From a bacterium (GTDB lineage Bacteria > Patescibacteriota > Saccharimonadia > CAILAD01 > BJGX01), in the NCBI GenBank assembly GCA_023261595.1, contig JAHFOQ010000003.1:1-51885 (forward strand): a stretch of DNA of 51,885 nt, given 5' to 3'. A model generated the notes under the pieces. It made no database searches and had not been told where the DNA came from. It worked only from the letters and a program-made list of their open reading frames with translations. The translations under genes and the position numbers were made by a program. How positions within the stretch are numbered: position 1 is the first letter of the stretch; each line of letters starts with the position of its first letter. Positions 37,108 to 46,367 of this stretch are shown piece by piece.

Positions 37108-40100
37108 TTGCAGATAAAGGCCAAAACCTGGATTTCCAGAAATAAGCTGTCATACTTCAGCTCTCATAAAGCCAGTTTTATAATTGGTTTATTTGTCGTA
37201 TTTGCTGTTTTATCAACGCTTATTTATACAAATTATTCCCCTAAGAAAGCACAAGCAGCTGCGGGTATAAACGAACAACTTAACTATCAAGCCCGATTAC
37301 TTGATAGCACCGGTGCAGTTGTAGCTGACGGTACCTACAATATGGAATTCAAAATTTATCAAGATGGTACCGGCTGTGTAAGTGGTGGTTCTCCCCCTTG
37401 TAGCGGTACCCTTAAGTGGACAGAAACTCGCACTAGTACCAATAAAGTTACCGTAAAAAATGGTTATTTCTCGGTTAACTTAGGTTCGGTTACCGCTTTT
37501 AGTACTAGTGTAGACTGGAACCAAGATACACTCTGGTTGAGTATAAACATCGGCGGTACTGGCTCTCCAAGCTGGGATGGTGAAATGACACCTTTCCGTC
37601 GCCTTGCTGCTGTACCGTATGCTATGAATGCCAAACAACTTGGAGGGCTCGATTATTCACGCTTTGTTCAACTCGCTCCTACTGCAGTACAGGTGGATAG
37701 CGGAACACTTAGCTCAATTTTTATAAACAAGACCGGTGCAAGTGGCAATATTTTGCAGCTACAAAAAAATGGTACAAACGTACTTACCCTTGATAATGCT
37801 GGTGTGGTAAATTCAAGCTATACTTCCACTTCTTCCACTGCGGGATTAGAGATTGGTTCAATTTGGACCAACACCGATACAGGAGCTGTTACCACAGGGA
37901 CCGACGATACCAGAGGTATGCTTGTAAGTGTGTCGAGAACAGGAGGTAGCGGATCTGCAGTACTTAATACATATGGTGTTTATGGACTTGCACAAGGTGA
38001 CACTGGTGGGACAAGTACTGTAATAGGGGTGGCTGGAATCGCTGTATCTGGAGATGTAAATTATGGAGTAACAGGACTAACACTTGTTACTGGTAGCGGT
38101 CAAACAGAGGCAGTTGGTGTATTTGGAAGTATTGCATCTTTTGCAGGCTTTACCGGAACACAAACAACCACGAATGCTCTGAAAGCCCTAGTTGATATAA
38201 GTACTGCAGGAACTTATACTACTGCTTCTGGTCTTTCAATTGAAACATCAACACTTAGTGGTGGTGGCACTATTGGTACAAATTATGGTGCATGGATAAA
38301 AACTCAGACAGTAGGTACAACAAATTATGGTCTGCGAGTAGATACTGCTGCAGGTGCAGGCACAAACCAAACTGTCTGGATTGCCGGCAATGATGCAAGC
38401 GCCACAACTGCAGCTAAAGGTATCGCATTTGGCAGTACCAAAGATGTTACTTTGTATCGTGGAGGTGCAACTACACTCCAGACCGATGGTTCATTTTTAA
38501 CGGGTGGACGTGTTGCAGTAAATTCAATCGGTTCACCAGGAACAAATGAAATATTTCGAGTCAATACTCCAAACACGGTAGATAATTCAACCATAGCAAT
38601 TATTACCAATACCGGTACAAATACAAATAAAGTACTTACCTTGCAAGGAGTAGCAGGGCAATTTGCAGCATATCTATCTAACCAAACCAGTGCTGGTACT
38701 ACTTTATCTAGTATTGATCTTCTTGGTAGTTTTCGTGCACCTTCTGGTACCAATACGACTCCTGGGTTAACTTTTCAAGCAGAAAATACTTTAGGCCTGT
38801 ATCGTGTTTCATCTGGTGTACTCGGTATTACTGCCAATGCAGACGTTGCACAATTTAGCTCAACCGGTCAAACACTTACCGGTGATTTTACTTTTACTAC
38901 TGGTGCAACTCGTACAATTAGTCTTGGTACCTCAACTACTGGCACTGGTAATACTCTCACAATTCAGGGAGCGACCGGGCTAGCGGCTGGACCAAATGCC
39001 GGTGGTATTGTTTCTCTAACTGGGGGAACCGGTGGTTCTTCAACCGGGCTTGGGTCTGGTGGTGCCGGTGGTGCAGTTAATATATCTGGTGGTGCAACGT
39101 ATAGTAATAACTGGGTTGGTTCAGTAGGTGGAGCAGTAAATATAAGTGGAGCTACGCCAATTGCATCTGTTGTTGCAACAAGTTCTACGGGCGGTGCACT
39201 AGTGCTTACTGCTGGCACCGGTGGTGCAGCGAGTGGCTTTGCATCATCTGGCGGGGGTGCTGGTGGTGCTGTATCTATCACTTCAGGTAGCGGTGGGGCT
39301 GCAGGTGGTGGCGGAGACAAAACTGGTGGTAATGGCGCCGGAATTACCCTAACTGCTGGAAGTGGCGGTGTAAGTATAGGGACTAACGCAAACTCTAATG
39401 GTGGAAGTATTACCTTCCAAGGCGGTAGTGCTGGTACCGGAGGTGGTGGTGCTGCAGGTACACCCGGGAATATCAATCTTCAGGTAGCAACCAACGGAAA
39501 TATTAATGTTGGCGCGAATGCGGTTGCCCAAACGGTAAATATCGGTAATGGTACTGGGGCTACTGCAGTTTCGGTATTATGCGGAAGTGGTGCCTGTGGG
39601 TTTGGTAATAATGGTGTTGCACACAGCACTATTATTGGTAGCACAACTGGTGGTTCTATTACCTACATTCAAACCGGCACGGCTGGTCTAAATATTGCCA
39701 ATGATGGAGTATCAAACACTGTACAAATTGGTAATGCTAATACTGCTTCTTCTCAAACAATAAATATAGGTAATAATGCAAATGCCAGCGGTATAAGTGT
39801 ATTAAATATAGGTTCAGGCCAAAGCTCGAGTGCAACAACTATTCAAGCAGGTTCTGGCGGTTTATTCTTGGGTACTGCTGGCATCTCTAATACCATTCAA
39901 ATTGGTAATACAACTGGTGCTGTAGCTCAAACTATCAATTTTGGTACCAATAGTACTGGTAGTTCTACAACGAACATCAACATCGGTTCGAGCATTGCAG
40001 GTACCACAGCAATTACAGGACCTACTACCATTACTGGACGTACATCTGGTGCATTAGATACACTAACTGTCAGTAATTCCACAAGTACAGGTTCTATAGC

Positions 40101-43100
40101 AATCTTTAAAGACGGTTCTACAGCTGTTATGACAATCGCAGACGGTGGTGGAATACTTTTGCAAAACCAAACCAACTCAGCGGCTGGCTTACAAGTAAAA
40201 GACAGTAGTACTGAAGTTCTCTTTAGTGTTGATACGACTGCTCGTGGTGCTGGTGGCGGAAACTTAGTAAAAATCGGAAATAGCACCGGTACAGATACAG
40301 CAACTACTATTCTTAAATTAGATGCCGCAACTGCGGTACCAACAACTAATCTTGCTGCATTAAATGGCGGTATGTTCTATAACTCTACAACTAATAAAAT
40401 AAGTGTTATAGAAAATGGTACGGTAAAAGTATTATGTAATACTACCGATGCAGGATGTGGTGCAGGTGGTGCTACTACCCTTCAAAGTGCTTACGATGCA
40501 ACATCCGGAAATACTATTACTACAACAGACGGGCGTAATATCGCCTTTACCTTTGCTGACACAACTACAGATTCTAGTTTTATCGTAAACCTCCAGTGTG
40601 TTACTTCTTGTAGTACAAATGGTGTGTTTGCAGTGCAGTCTGCAGGTACTAATGTATTTACAGTATCTCCTAATGGCGGGCGTGCGACCTTCAGAAACGT
40701 TACTGACTCTACTACCGGGCTTCAAATACTGGATGCCGATGGCGGCACACCGATATTTAATGTAGATACTACAAATGAAAGAGTTGGTATAGGTACTGCA
40801 GCACCAAACGCGATTTTTGAAGTTATTGGAACAGCAACTACTGGACCGGTTGTTAGTACTACTGCAAGCATAGTTGGAACTTCTGGTATTTTTGCTGCGG
40901 GGACAAATATGTCTACTACTGCTTCTCCCTCTGGCCTATCAAGCATTGGTTATTACTTCGGTATCTACAACTCAGTAGATTCTGGATCGAGCAATGTTGA
41001 TTCATCTATTTTAACAAGTATTGCAACACAGGCAATCTACAACGGCGGTGATACACTAGCAGGATTAGAAGGGATTAGGGTATATCTAGAAAATGGCACC
41101 GGTACGATAACTACCTCGACTGGAATATATGTATCGACCGGGAGTAATAGCGGGACAATTACCACACAATACGGCATCCTTGTAGCTTCACAGGGAGGTG
41201 GAAGTAGTAGTTATGGAATAGCTATCGATACAGCAGGTACTCAATCACTATGGCTACAAGGTAATGGAGGAACAGCAGCTACTGGTATTGGATTCGGTAC
41301 ATCGAATGACACAAATCTGTATCGATCTGATGCTAATCTATTAAGGTCTGATGATTCCTTGCATATAGTAAATAGAGTTCAAATAGGTTTAGATGCAAAT
41401 GTAGGTACTATTGCCCAGTGTAATGCACTTATAGGATTTGGTGATTGTAGTAATGGTATAGAAGTAGCAATAGCTAGCACGGAAACTACAAATGTAACAT
41501 ATGGTGCAAGCTTTATCGCTGCTATTTCCCCTTCTGGTGCAACAAATACTGCTGGCAATAAAGGCAGCAATAATGTTTTAGCATTAGTGGGTACACAGTC
41601 ATTTAGTGGTAACAACATTGGTACTGACAGTATTGCAGTTAATGGCACTACAGCAGGTACAGTAACTATGCTGAATGGTGCGAATGGTTTTGCAACTCAA
41701 ACAGGAGCAGGTAGTACCGTAACTACAGCAACAGGTGTCAGAGCGGGTGTTTCTCAAACCGCAGGTACTCTTACGACAGGTATCGCATTAGATGTTCTAG
41801 CAGCAACTGGAACAATATCTGGTAGTAACTACGGAATAATTGTTCGTAATCAAACAGCCGGTGCTACTGACTACGGAATATACATAGAAGATGCTGCCAA
41901 CTATAGCTTAGTACTTGCTTCGAACGATGGTGATGCTGCGAGTGGTATTTCTTTTGGTAGTGTAGCAAGTACACCAGATACTAATTTGTATCGTGGTGCA
42001 GCCAATCAACTTAACACTGATGATGCCTTAAAAATTGGTACTCAAGCAGCAATAGGCTCGGGCGCGAGTATAGCTGCTGGTACTGCACTCTATGTAAACG
42101 AAACCTTCAATAATACATCTGGTGGTGTACAAGGCCAAGAAAATAGAATATTTATTAATGCTGCTTCAGCTTCATCTGCAATTGTTCTCGCAAGCAATTC
42201 TAATTTAACTGTTCAAGGTACCGCGATCAATTATACTGGTACATACCTAGCTGGTAGTGGTGGGACAGTTAATGTTGATACCACTGGTACTGTATCTACA
42301 GCCTTAGGCTCAGCAGGTATTGTAAGTAATCGTCAAGGTGGGACAATTGCAGCTGCGCATGCCCAAAACGGTCTTGTTGTCAACTCTGCCGGTGGTACGA
42401 TTACTGCCGCAACTGCTCTTTGGGGTCAAATACAGAATAACAGTACTGGGACAATTACCGATGGGGCTGGACTCTGGATAGCAGCTTCAACTAATACTAG
42501 CGGCACACTAACAAGAAACTACGGCATATATATAGAAAACCAAACTGCAGGTACTACTGACTATGGGATCGTAATAGAAGATGCCGCAAACTACAGTCTT
42601 TTGCTTGCCTCCAATGACGGTGATGCAGCAAGTGGTATTTCTTTTGGTAGTGTAGCAAGTACTCCAGACACCAATCTGTACCGATCTGCCGCTAATCAAC
42701 TTAAGACCGATGATAACTTCTTAGTACAAACCGCTATCAATTCAACCAATGCTTTTGCAGTAAATAATGCGTCTGGGCTAAATTTGTTAAAAATAGATAA
42801 TAGTAGTAGCAACCCTAGTAATTTGGTGACTAACCCAAGTTTTGAGACCAACACAACTGGTTGGACTGGGCGTACTGGCTGTACACTTACACAAGATACA
42901 TCTAACTTCTATAATGGTGCAGCATCCGGGCTCTGTACAAATACTGCTACTACCAATGCAGGTATGAACTACCCTGTAGCACTTAGTAGTACTACTAGCT
43001 ATAACGTAATTGTGTACGTCAAAACCAATGGCCTACCAATAAGCACCTTAGAAATAGGCCGGGCCGATAATGGTGCCAGTGATACTGCTTGTCTTACTGC

Positions 43101-45873
43101 CCAATCAGTTAATTCAAATGGATGGACAAGATTTAGCTGCTCGTTCACCACCGGTACTACCTCTGGAAGCCCGTATATATATGTAAAACAAACCGATGGC
43201 GTAGCTCGCAACATATACGTAGATGCCGTTGTGTTGCAAACAAGCAGCAATGCCGACTCTATTAATTACCGTGATGGAAAGATTAGCTTTGGTACTAACG
43301 CCATTACTTCTCCACTTGTATTACAAAATGTTCAAAATTCTTCAACTGCTTTTACGGTGAATAACTCAAATGGTGGGCAAGTATTTGGGGTTGATACTAC
43401 CGATCAAAACCAAATTGCCAATCCTAGCTTTGAGGTAAATACTACTGGCTGGGCAGCCAAGGGTGCGGCTACTATTGTTCGTAGCACCTCTCAACAAAAC
43501 TATGGCAATGCCTCACTACTTGTTACTACGACAGCTGCGGCTAATGATGGAGCTCAGTATACATTGCCCAACCCTATACAAGTAGGTCAGCAAGTAACTC
43601 TTTCTGGGTATATTAGACTGAATGCTACTGCCTTTGGCGCTGGTACATTAGTTGGTGGTTATGTAAATGGTAGCGGTGATACTACTTGTGTGCTTGCTCC
43701 AGCAATTTCTGCAACCGTACCGGGTACTACGGGCTGGACGCGCTTTACCTGTACATTTACTGTTGCTACCACCCAAGCTACAGCAGTGTTCTTAAAACAA
43801 ACTGATTCTGTGGCTCGTAGCTTTTACATCGATGCTACTCAACTAGAGAATGGTGCAACTACTACTGCGTATGGTCTTGGACGCATCTCTCTAAGTGGCG
43901 AAGTAATTAACCCTACTACTTTCCGTAATCAAGCTGATACTACCACTGCTTTCCAAGTAGTAAATGCAGCTAATACTACCACGCTCTTTAATATAGATAC
44001 ACTTAATAGTAATGTTGCAATAACTAGTACCGCTACTACCTCTTCGGCTTTAACACTAACAGCAAACAGCTTAACGACCGGTAAGGGTATCGATATTACT
44101 TCTACAAGTGCTACTACTTTAAGTTCAGGAGCACTTATTGGCGTAACAGCTAACTCGGCTACGACTGCAACAGGTGGTTTAGTACAAATAAATGCCAATG
44201 CCCTTACTACGGGCGTAGGGCTTAATCTTACCTCTACTAATACCACCACACTATCAACTGGTGCATTGTTTAGAATTACGGCAAATAGCCTTACAACTGG
44301 TGGTAATGCAGGTGGTGTTGCTCAGATACAGATGAATGCTGCAACAACTGCTAGAGGGCTAAGTATTACATCTACCAGTGCTGGATTAACTTCTGGATCG
44401 CTCTTATATATAAGTACTAGCACTACTGGTGCGGTAGCTACAAATGGCGTTGTGTCGATTAATGCCAGTGGTGCGTATAGCTCAACCTCTAATGCAGGTT
44501 TACTAAATGTTGCTGCTAATGCCACCCTAACAGGTACGCTGGCAAACTTCTCGGCCACCGCACTTACCTCTGGTGTTGCTATTAATGTAGCGGGCCCTAC
44601 TAGCGGATCAACGTTTACTGGGTCATTATTTAACGCATCGACTGCTACTACTGGCGCAGCCAGCAATGGTTTTGTACGCTTCAACTTCTCAGCTGCACAT
44701 ACTGGCAATGGTTTCCAGATAGATGATGCTACAGCTACCGGTACTGGTATGGCAATTAATGCTACTGCTCTTACCTCGGGTACTGGCCTTAATATTGCCG
44801 GCCCTACTAGCGGATCAACATTAACCGGTACACTACTGAATATATCAACAGCCACCACAGGTGCCGCTACCAACGGCTTTGCGCGCTTCAACTTTACTGG
44901 CGCACACACTGGTGTAGGATTCCAGCTCGATGATACGGCTACCACTACCGGTACGGCTATGGCAATAAATGTAACTGGGCTTACTACTGGCACAGGGCTG
45001 AAGATAGCCAATACAACAAGCATATCTAGCGCTGACAACTTAGTGATTCTTACCGGCGGTAATAACGCGGGTGCAGAAACTGGTACACACATTCAGTTCC
45101 AGCGTGCAGACGGTACGGTAATAGGTAGTATTGCCCAAAATGCTGCTACAACTGTTGCCTACAACACCACTTCTGATGCTCGGCTAAAAGAAAATATTAC
45201 TGACACCCACTACGATCTTAATACTGTGTTGGCATTAAAAATTCACGATTACGATTACTTAGCTGACCCTAACCACACACAACTTACTGGTCTTATTGCT
45301 CAAGAATTATATACTCTGTACCCTGGTGCAGTTACCGTTGGCACAGATGCTGTTGACGACCAGGGCAGGCTTACTAATCCATGGTCGATAGATTATGGTA
45401 AACTTACTCCTTTATTAGCCAAAGGTCTACAAGATCTTAATGGCAAGGTAGATGCCTTAGATGCTAAAGTAAATGCTCAACAAGTATCCCAAGGCGTGTT
45501 TAATGGTGGGCTTGTTACTGGCAACATAGAGTTTCAGGCTAACGCAACTTTCGATGCAATTGCTACCTTTAAGGGACAGGCTGTATTTGCTGGTGGTGCT
45601 ACCTTTAATGGCACTGCTACCTTTAACGATAAGATAGTAGTCAGTAGCAATACTGCAGGTACTGTTAAGCTACTAGCTGGGCAAACAAAAGTATCTATTC
45701 AATTTAGCAAACCTTATACTGCTCCACCAATAATCAATGCCACTCCTATAGGTATTATTGCTCCTAAATATGGAGTAACAAATATTACGAAGGACGGATT
45801 TGATATAGACATTGATCCTGCTCAACCAACTGATACACAGTTTAACTGGTTTGCTGTAGAAACGAATCCTTAA
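37108..45873 (+). CDS. Giant (2921 aa) tail-fibre-like surface protein with S74 intramolecular chaperone domain
   Basis: N-terminal TM; tail-fibre-type N-domain (INEQLNYQARLLDSTGAVVADGTYNMEFKIYQDG...VPYAMNAKQLGG); TVNIGN-type repeats; Gly-rich tract; two CBM_4_9-like domains; C-terminal TTSDARLKENITDTHYDLNTVLALKIHDYDYL...LTGLIAQELYTLYPGAV (Peptidase_S74). TTG start with SD AAGAGGGTG. Confidence 0.92.
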   Translation: MQIKAKTWISRNKLSYFSSHKASFIIGLFVVFAVLSTLIYTNYSPKKAQAAAGINEQLNYQARLLDSTGAVVADGTYNMEFKIYQDGTGCVSGGSPPCSGTLKWTETRTSTNKVTVKNGYFSVNLGSVTAFSTSVDWNQDTLWLSINIGGTGSPSWDGEMTPFRRLAAVPYAMNAKQLGGLDYSRFVQLAPTAVQVDSGTLSSIFINKTGASGNILQLQKNGTNVLTLDNAGVVNSSYTSTSSTAGLEIGSIWTNTDTGAVTTGTDDTRGMLVSVSRTGGSGSAVLNTYGVYGLAQGDTGGTSTVIGVAGIAVSGDVNYGVTGLTLVTGSGQTEAVGVFGSIASFAGFTGTQTTTNALKALVDISTAGTYTTASGLSIETSTLSGGGTIGTNYGAWIKTQTVGTTNYGLRVDTAAGAGTNQTVWIAGNDASATTAAKGIAFGSTKDVTLYRGGATTLQTDGSFLTGGRVAVNSIGSPGTNEIFRVNTPNTVDNSTIAIITNTGTNTNKVLTLQGVAGQFAAYLSNQTSAGTTLSSIDLLGSFRAPSGTNTTPGLTFQAENTLGLYRVSSGVLGITANADVAQFSSTGQTLTGDFTFTTGATRTISLGTSTTGTGNTLTIQGATGLAAGPNAGGIVSLTGGTGGSSTGLGSGGAGGAVNISGGATYSNNWVGSVGGAVNISGATPIASVVATSSTGGALVLTAGTGGAASGFASSGGGAGGAVSITSGSGGAAGGGGDKTGGNGAGITLTAGSGGVSIGTNANSNGGSITFQGGSAGTGGGGAAGTPGNINLQVATNGNINVGANAVAQTVNIGNGTGATAVSVLCGSGACGFGNNGVAHSTIIGSTTGGSITYIQTGTAGLNIANDGVSNTVQIGNANTASSQTINIGNNANASGISVLNIGSGQSSSATTIQAGSGGLFLGTAGISNTIQIGNTTGAVAQTINFGTNSTGSSTTNINIGSSIAGTTAITGPTTITGRTSGALDTLTVSNSTSTGSIAIFKDGSTAVMTIADGGGILLQNQTNSAAGLQVKDSSTEVLFSVDTTARGAGGGNLVKIGNSTGTDTATTILKLDAATAVPTTNLAALNGGMFYNSTTNKISVIENGTVKVLCNTTDAGCGAGGATTLQSAYDATSGNTITTTDGRNIAFTFADTTTDSSFIVNLQCVTSCSTNGVFAVQSAGTNVFTVSPNGGRATFRNVTDSTTGLQILDADGGTPIFNVDTTNERVGIGTAAPNAIFEVIGTATTGPVVSTTASIVGTSGIFAAGTNMSTTASPSGLSSIGYYFGIYNSVDSGSSNVDSSILTSIATQAIYNGGDTLAGLEGIRVYLENGTGTITTSTGIYVSTGSNSGTITTQYGILVASQGGGSSSYGIAIDTAGTQSLWLQGNGGTAATGIGFGTSNDTNLYRSDANLLRSDDSLHIVNRVQIGLDANVGTIAQCNALIGFGDCSNGIEVAIASTETTNVTYGASFIAAISPSGATNTAGNKGSNNVLALVGTQSFSGNNIGTDSIAVNGTTAGTVTMLNGANGFATQTGAGSTVTTATGVRAGVSQTAGTLTTGIALDVLAATGTISGSNYGIIVRNQTAGATDYGIYIEDAANYSLVLASNDGDAASGISFGSVASTPDTNLYRGAANQLNTDDALKIGTQAAIGSGASIAAGTALYVNETFNNTSGGVQGQENRIFINAASASSAIVLASNSNLTVQGTAINYTGTYLAGSGGTVNVDTTGTVSTALGSAGIVSNRQGGTIAAAHAQNGLVVNSAGGTITAATALWGQIQNNSTGTITDGAGLWIAASTNTSGTLTRNYGIYIENQTAGTTDYGIVIEDAANYSLLLASNDGDAASGISFGSVASTPDTNLYRSAANQLKTDDNFLVQTAINSTNAFAVNNASGLNLLKIDNSSSNPSNLVTNPSFETNTTGWTGRTGCTLTQDTSNFYNGAASGLCTNTATTNAGMNYPVALSSTTSYNVIVYVKTNGLPISTLEIGRADNGASDTACLTAQSVNSNGWTRFSCSFTTGTTSGSPYIYVKQTDGVARNIYVDAVVLQTSSNADSINYRDGKISFGTNAITSPLVLQNVQNSSTAFTVNNSNGGQVFGVDTTDQNQIANPSFEVNTTGWAAKGAATIVRSTSQQNYGNASLLVTTTAAANDGAQYTLPNPIQVGQQVTLSGYIRLNATAFGAGTLVGGYVNGSGDTTCVLAPAISATVPGTTGWTRFTCTFTVATTQATAVFLKQTDSVARSFYIDATQLENGATTTAYGLGRISLSGEVINPTTFRNQADTTTAFQVVNAANTTTLFNIDTLNSNVAITSTATTSSALTLTANSLTTGKGIDITSTSATTLSSGALIGVTANSATTATGGLVQINANALTTGVGLNLTSTNTTTLSTGALFRITANSLTTGGNAGGVAQIQMNAATTARGLSITSTSAGLTSGSLLYISTSTTGAVATNGVVSINASGAYSSTSNAGLLNVAANATLTGTLANFSATALTSGVAINVAGPTSGSTFTGSLFNASTATTGAASNGFVRFNFSAAHTGNGFQIDDATATGTGMAINATALTSGTGLNIAGPTSGSTLTGTLLNISTATTGAATNGFARFNFTGAHTGVGFQLDDTATTTGTAMAINVTGLTTGTGLKIANTTSISSADNLVILTGGNNAGAETGTHIQFQRADGTVIGSIAQNAATTVAYNTTSDARLKENITDTHYDLNTVLALKIHDYDYLADPNHTQLTGLIAQELYTLYPGAVTVGTDAVDDQGRLTNPWSIDYGKLTPLLAKGLQDLNGKVDALDAKVNAQQVSQGVFNGGLVTGNIEFQANATFDAIATFKGQAVFAGGATFNGTATFNDKIVVSSNTAGTVKLLAGQTKVSIQFSKPYTAPPIINATPIGIIAPKYGVTNITKDGFDIDIDPAQPTDTQFNWFAVETNP
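41827..42024 (+). repeat. Internal coding repeat A copy 1 (198 bp)
   Basis: NYGIIVRNQTAGATDYGIYIEDAANYSLVLASNDGDAASGISFGSVASTPDTNLYRGAANQLNTDD. Confidence 0.9.
42517..42714 (+). repeat. Internal coding repeat A copy 2 (198 bp)
   Basis: NYGIYIENQTAGTTDYGIVIEDAANYSLLLASNDGDAASGISFGSVASTPDTNLYRSAANQLKTDD. Confidence 0.9.
44554..44760 (+). repeat. Internal tandem repeat B copy 1 (207 bp)
   Basis: ATALTSGVAINVAGPTSGSTFTGSLFNASTATTGAASNGFVRFNFSAAHTGNGFQIDDATATGTGMAIN. Confidence 0.88.
44761..44970 (+). repeat. Internal tandem repeat B copy 2 (210 bp)
   Basis: ATALTSGTGLNIAGPTSGSTLTGTLLNISTATTGAATNGFARFNFTGAHTGVGFQLDDTATTTGTAMAIN; directly adjacent to copy 1. Confidence 0.88.
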
Positions 45874-45949
45874 CATTACTTGACATACATTTTTAGTGTT
45901 GTACAATAAGGGTGTAATTGTACCCCCTATACCTCTAAAGGAGGTGAAA

Positions 45950-46237
45950 ATGAGCTTTTGTGAGGCTCTCATTCAGGCACATTCAGACGAATCGACCGAA
46001 CCCGCACTCGTAGCAGATATTCTCTATCTCCTCGATACGTGGCAGAAAATCGAGTCGCTCTCGAATGGTTCGGCTGAACAGCTCAAGTGTATCAACAAGG
46101 CACGTGGGTTGGTCGACGACCTGCGTACAAACTGGCATCTCAGCAACGATGAGATAATCGAACTCGATGAACACACCGCTGAGTTTCGTCAGTGGCTTGA
46201 GCCCCCGTCCATGCAGGAACACCAAGAAGCCAGCTAA
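45950..46237 (+). CDS. Hypothetical protein
   Basis: 95 aa; SD AAAGGAGGTG before ATG; upstream TTGACA-N16-TACAAT. Confidence 0.75.
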   Translation: MSFCEALIQAHSDESTEPALVADILYLLDTWQKIESLSNGSAEQLKCINKARGLVDDLRTNWHLSNDEIIELDEHTAEFRQWLEPPSMQEHQEAS

Positions 46238-46273
46238 CACGAGGCAAAGCCCATGCCCCCTTTCAACAAATCA

Positions 46274-46313
46274 GAGTCCTAGGTGTTGCAGTAACTTGCT
46301 ACACCTAGGACTC
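46274..46313. other. Long perfect inverted repeat / stem-loop
   Basis: GAGTCCTAGGTGT-N14-ACACCTAGGACTC, 13-bp perfect stem; loop contains additional GCA/TGC pairing. Confidence 0.85.
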
Positions 46314-46332
46314 CGCATAAAAACTAAGAGTA

Positions 46333-46358
46333 TTTCCCGCAAGGGATTTATTTTTTTA
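46333..46358 (+). terminator. Terminator hairpin
   Basis: TTTCCC-GCAA-GGGATTTATTTTTTTATTT. Confidence 0.7.
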
Positions 46359-46367
46359 TTTACGGGC

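Noticed and set aside
44554-44970. CRISPR-like repeat array
   Set aside because: Repeats are about 200 bp, coding, in frame and lack unique spacers; they are protein repeats.
38325-45092. Antisense ORFs opposite the giant gene (e.g. 38325-38753, 38964-39476, 44322-45092), some over 150 aa and Pro/Val-rich
   Set aside because: They mirror the Gly/Thr/Ala-rich codons of the 2921-aa sense gene; no independent promoter/SD or domain. Artefacts of compositional bias.
37108-45873. Prophage interpretation of the S74/tail-fibre-like gene
   Set aside because: No capsid, portal, terminase, tail, integrase or lysis genes in the flanking sequence; it has a cellular TM/secretion N-terminus and neighbouring surface proteins.
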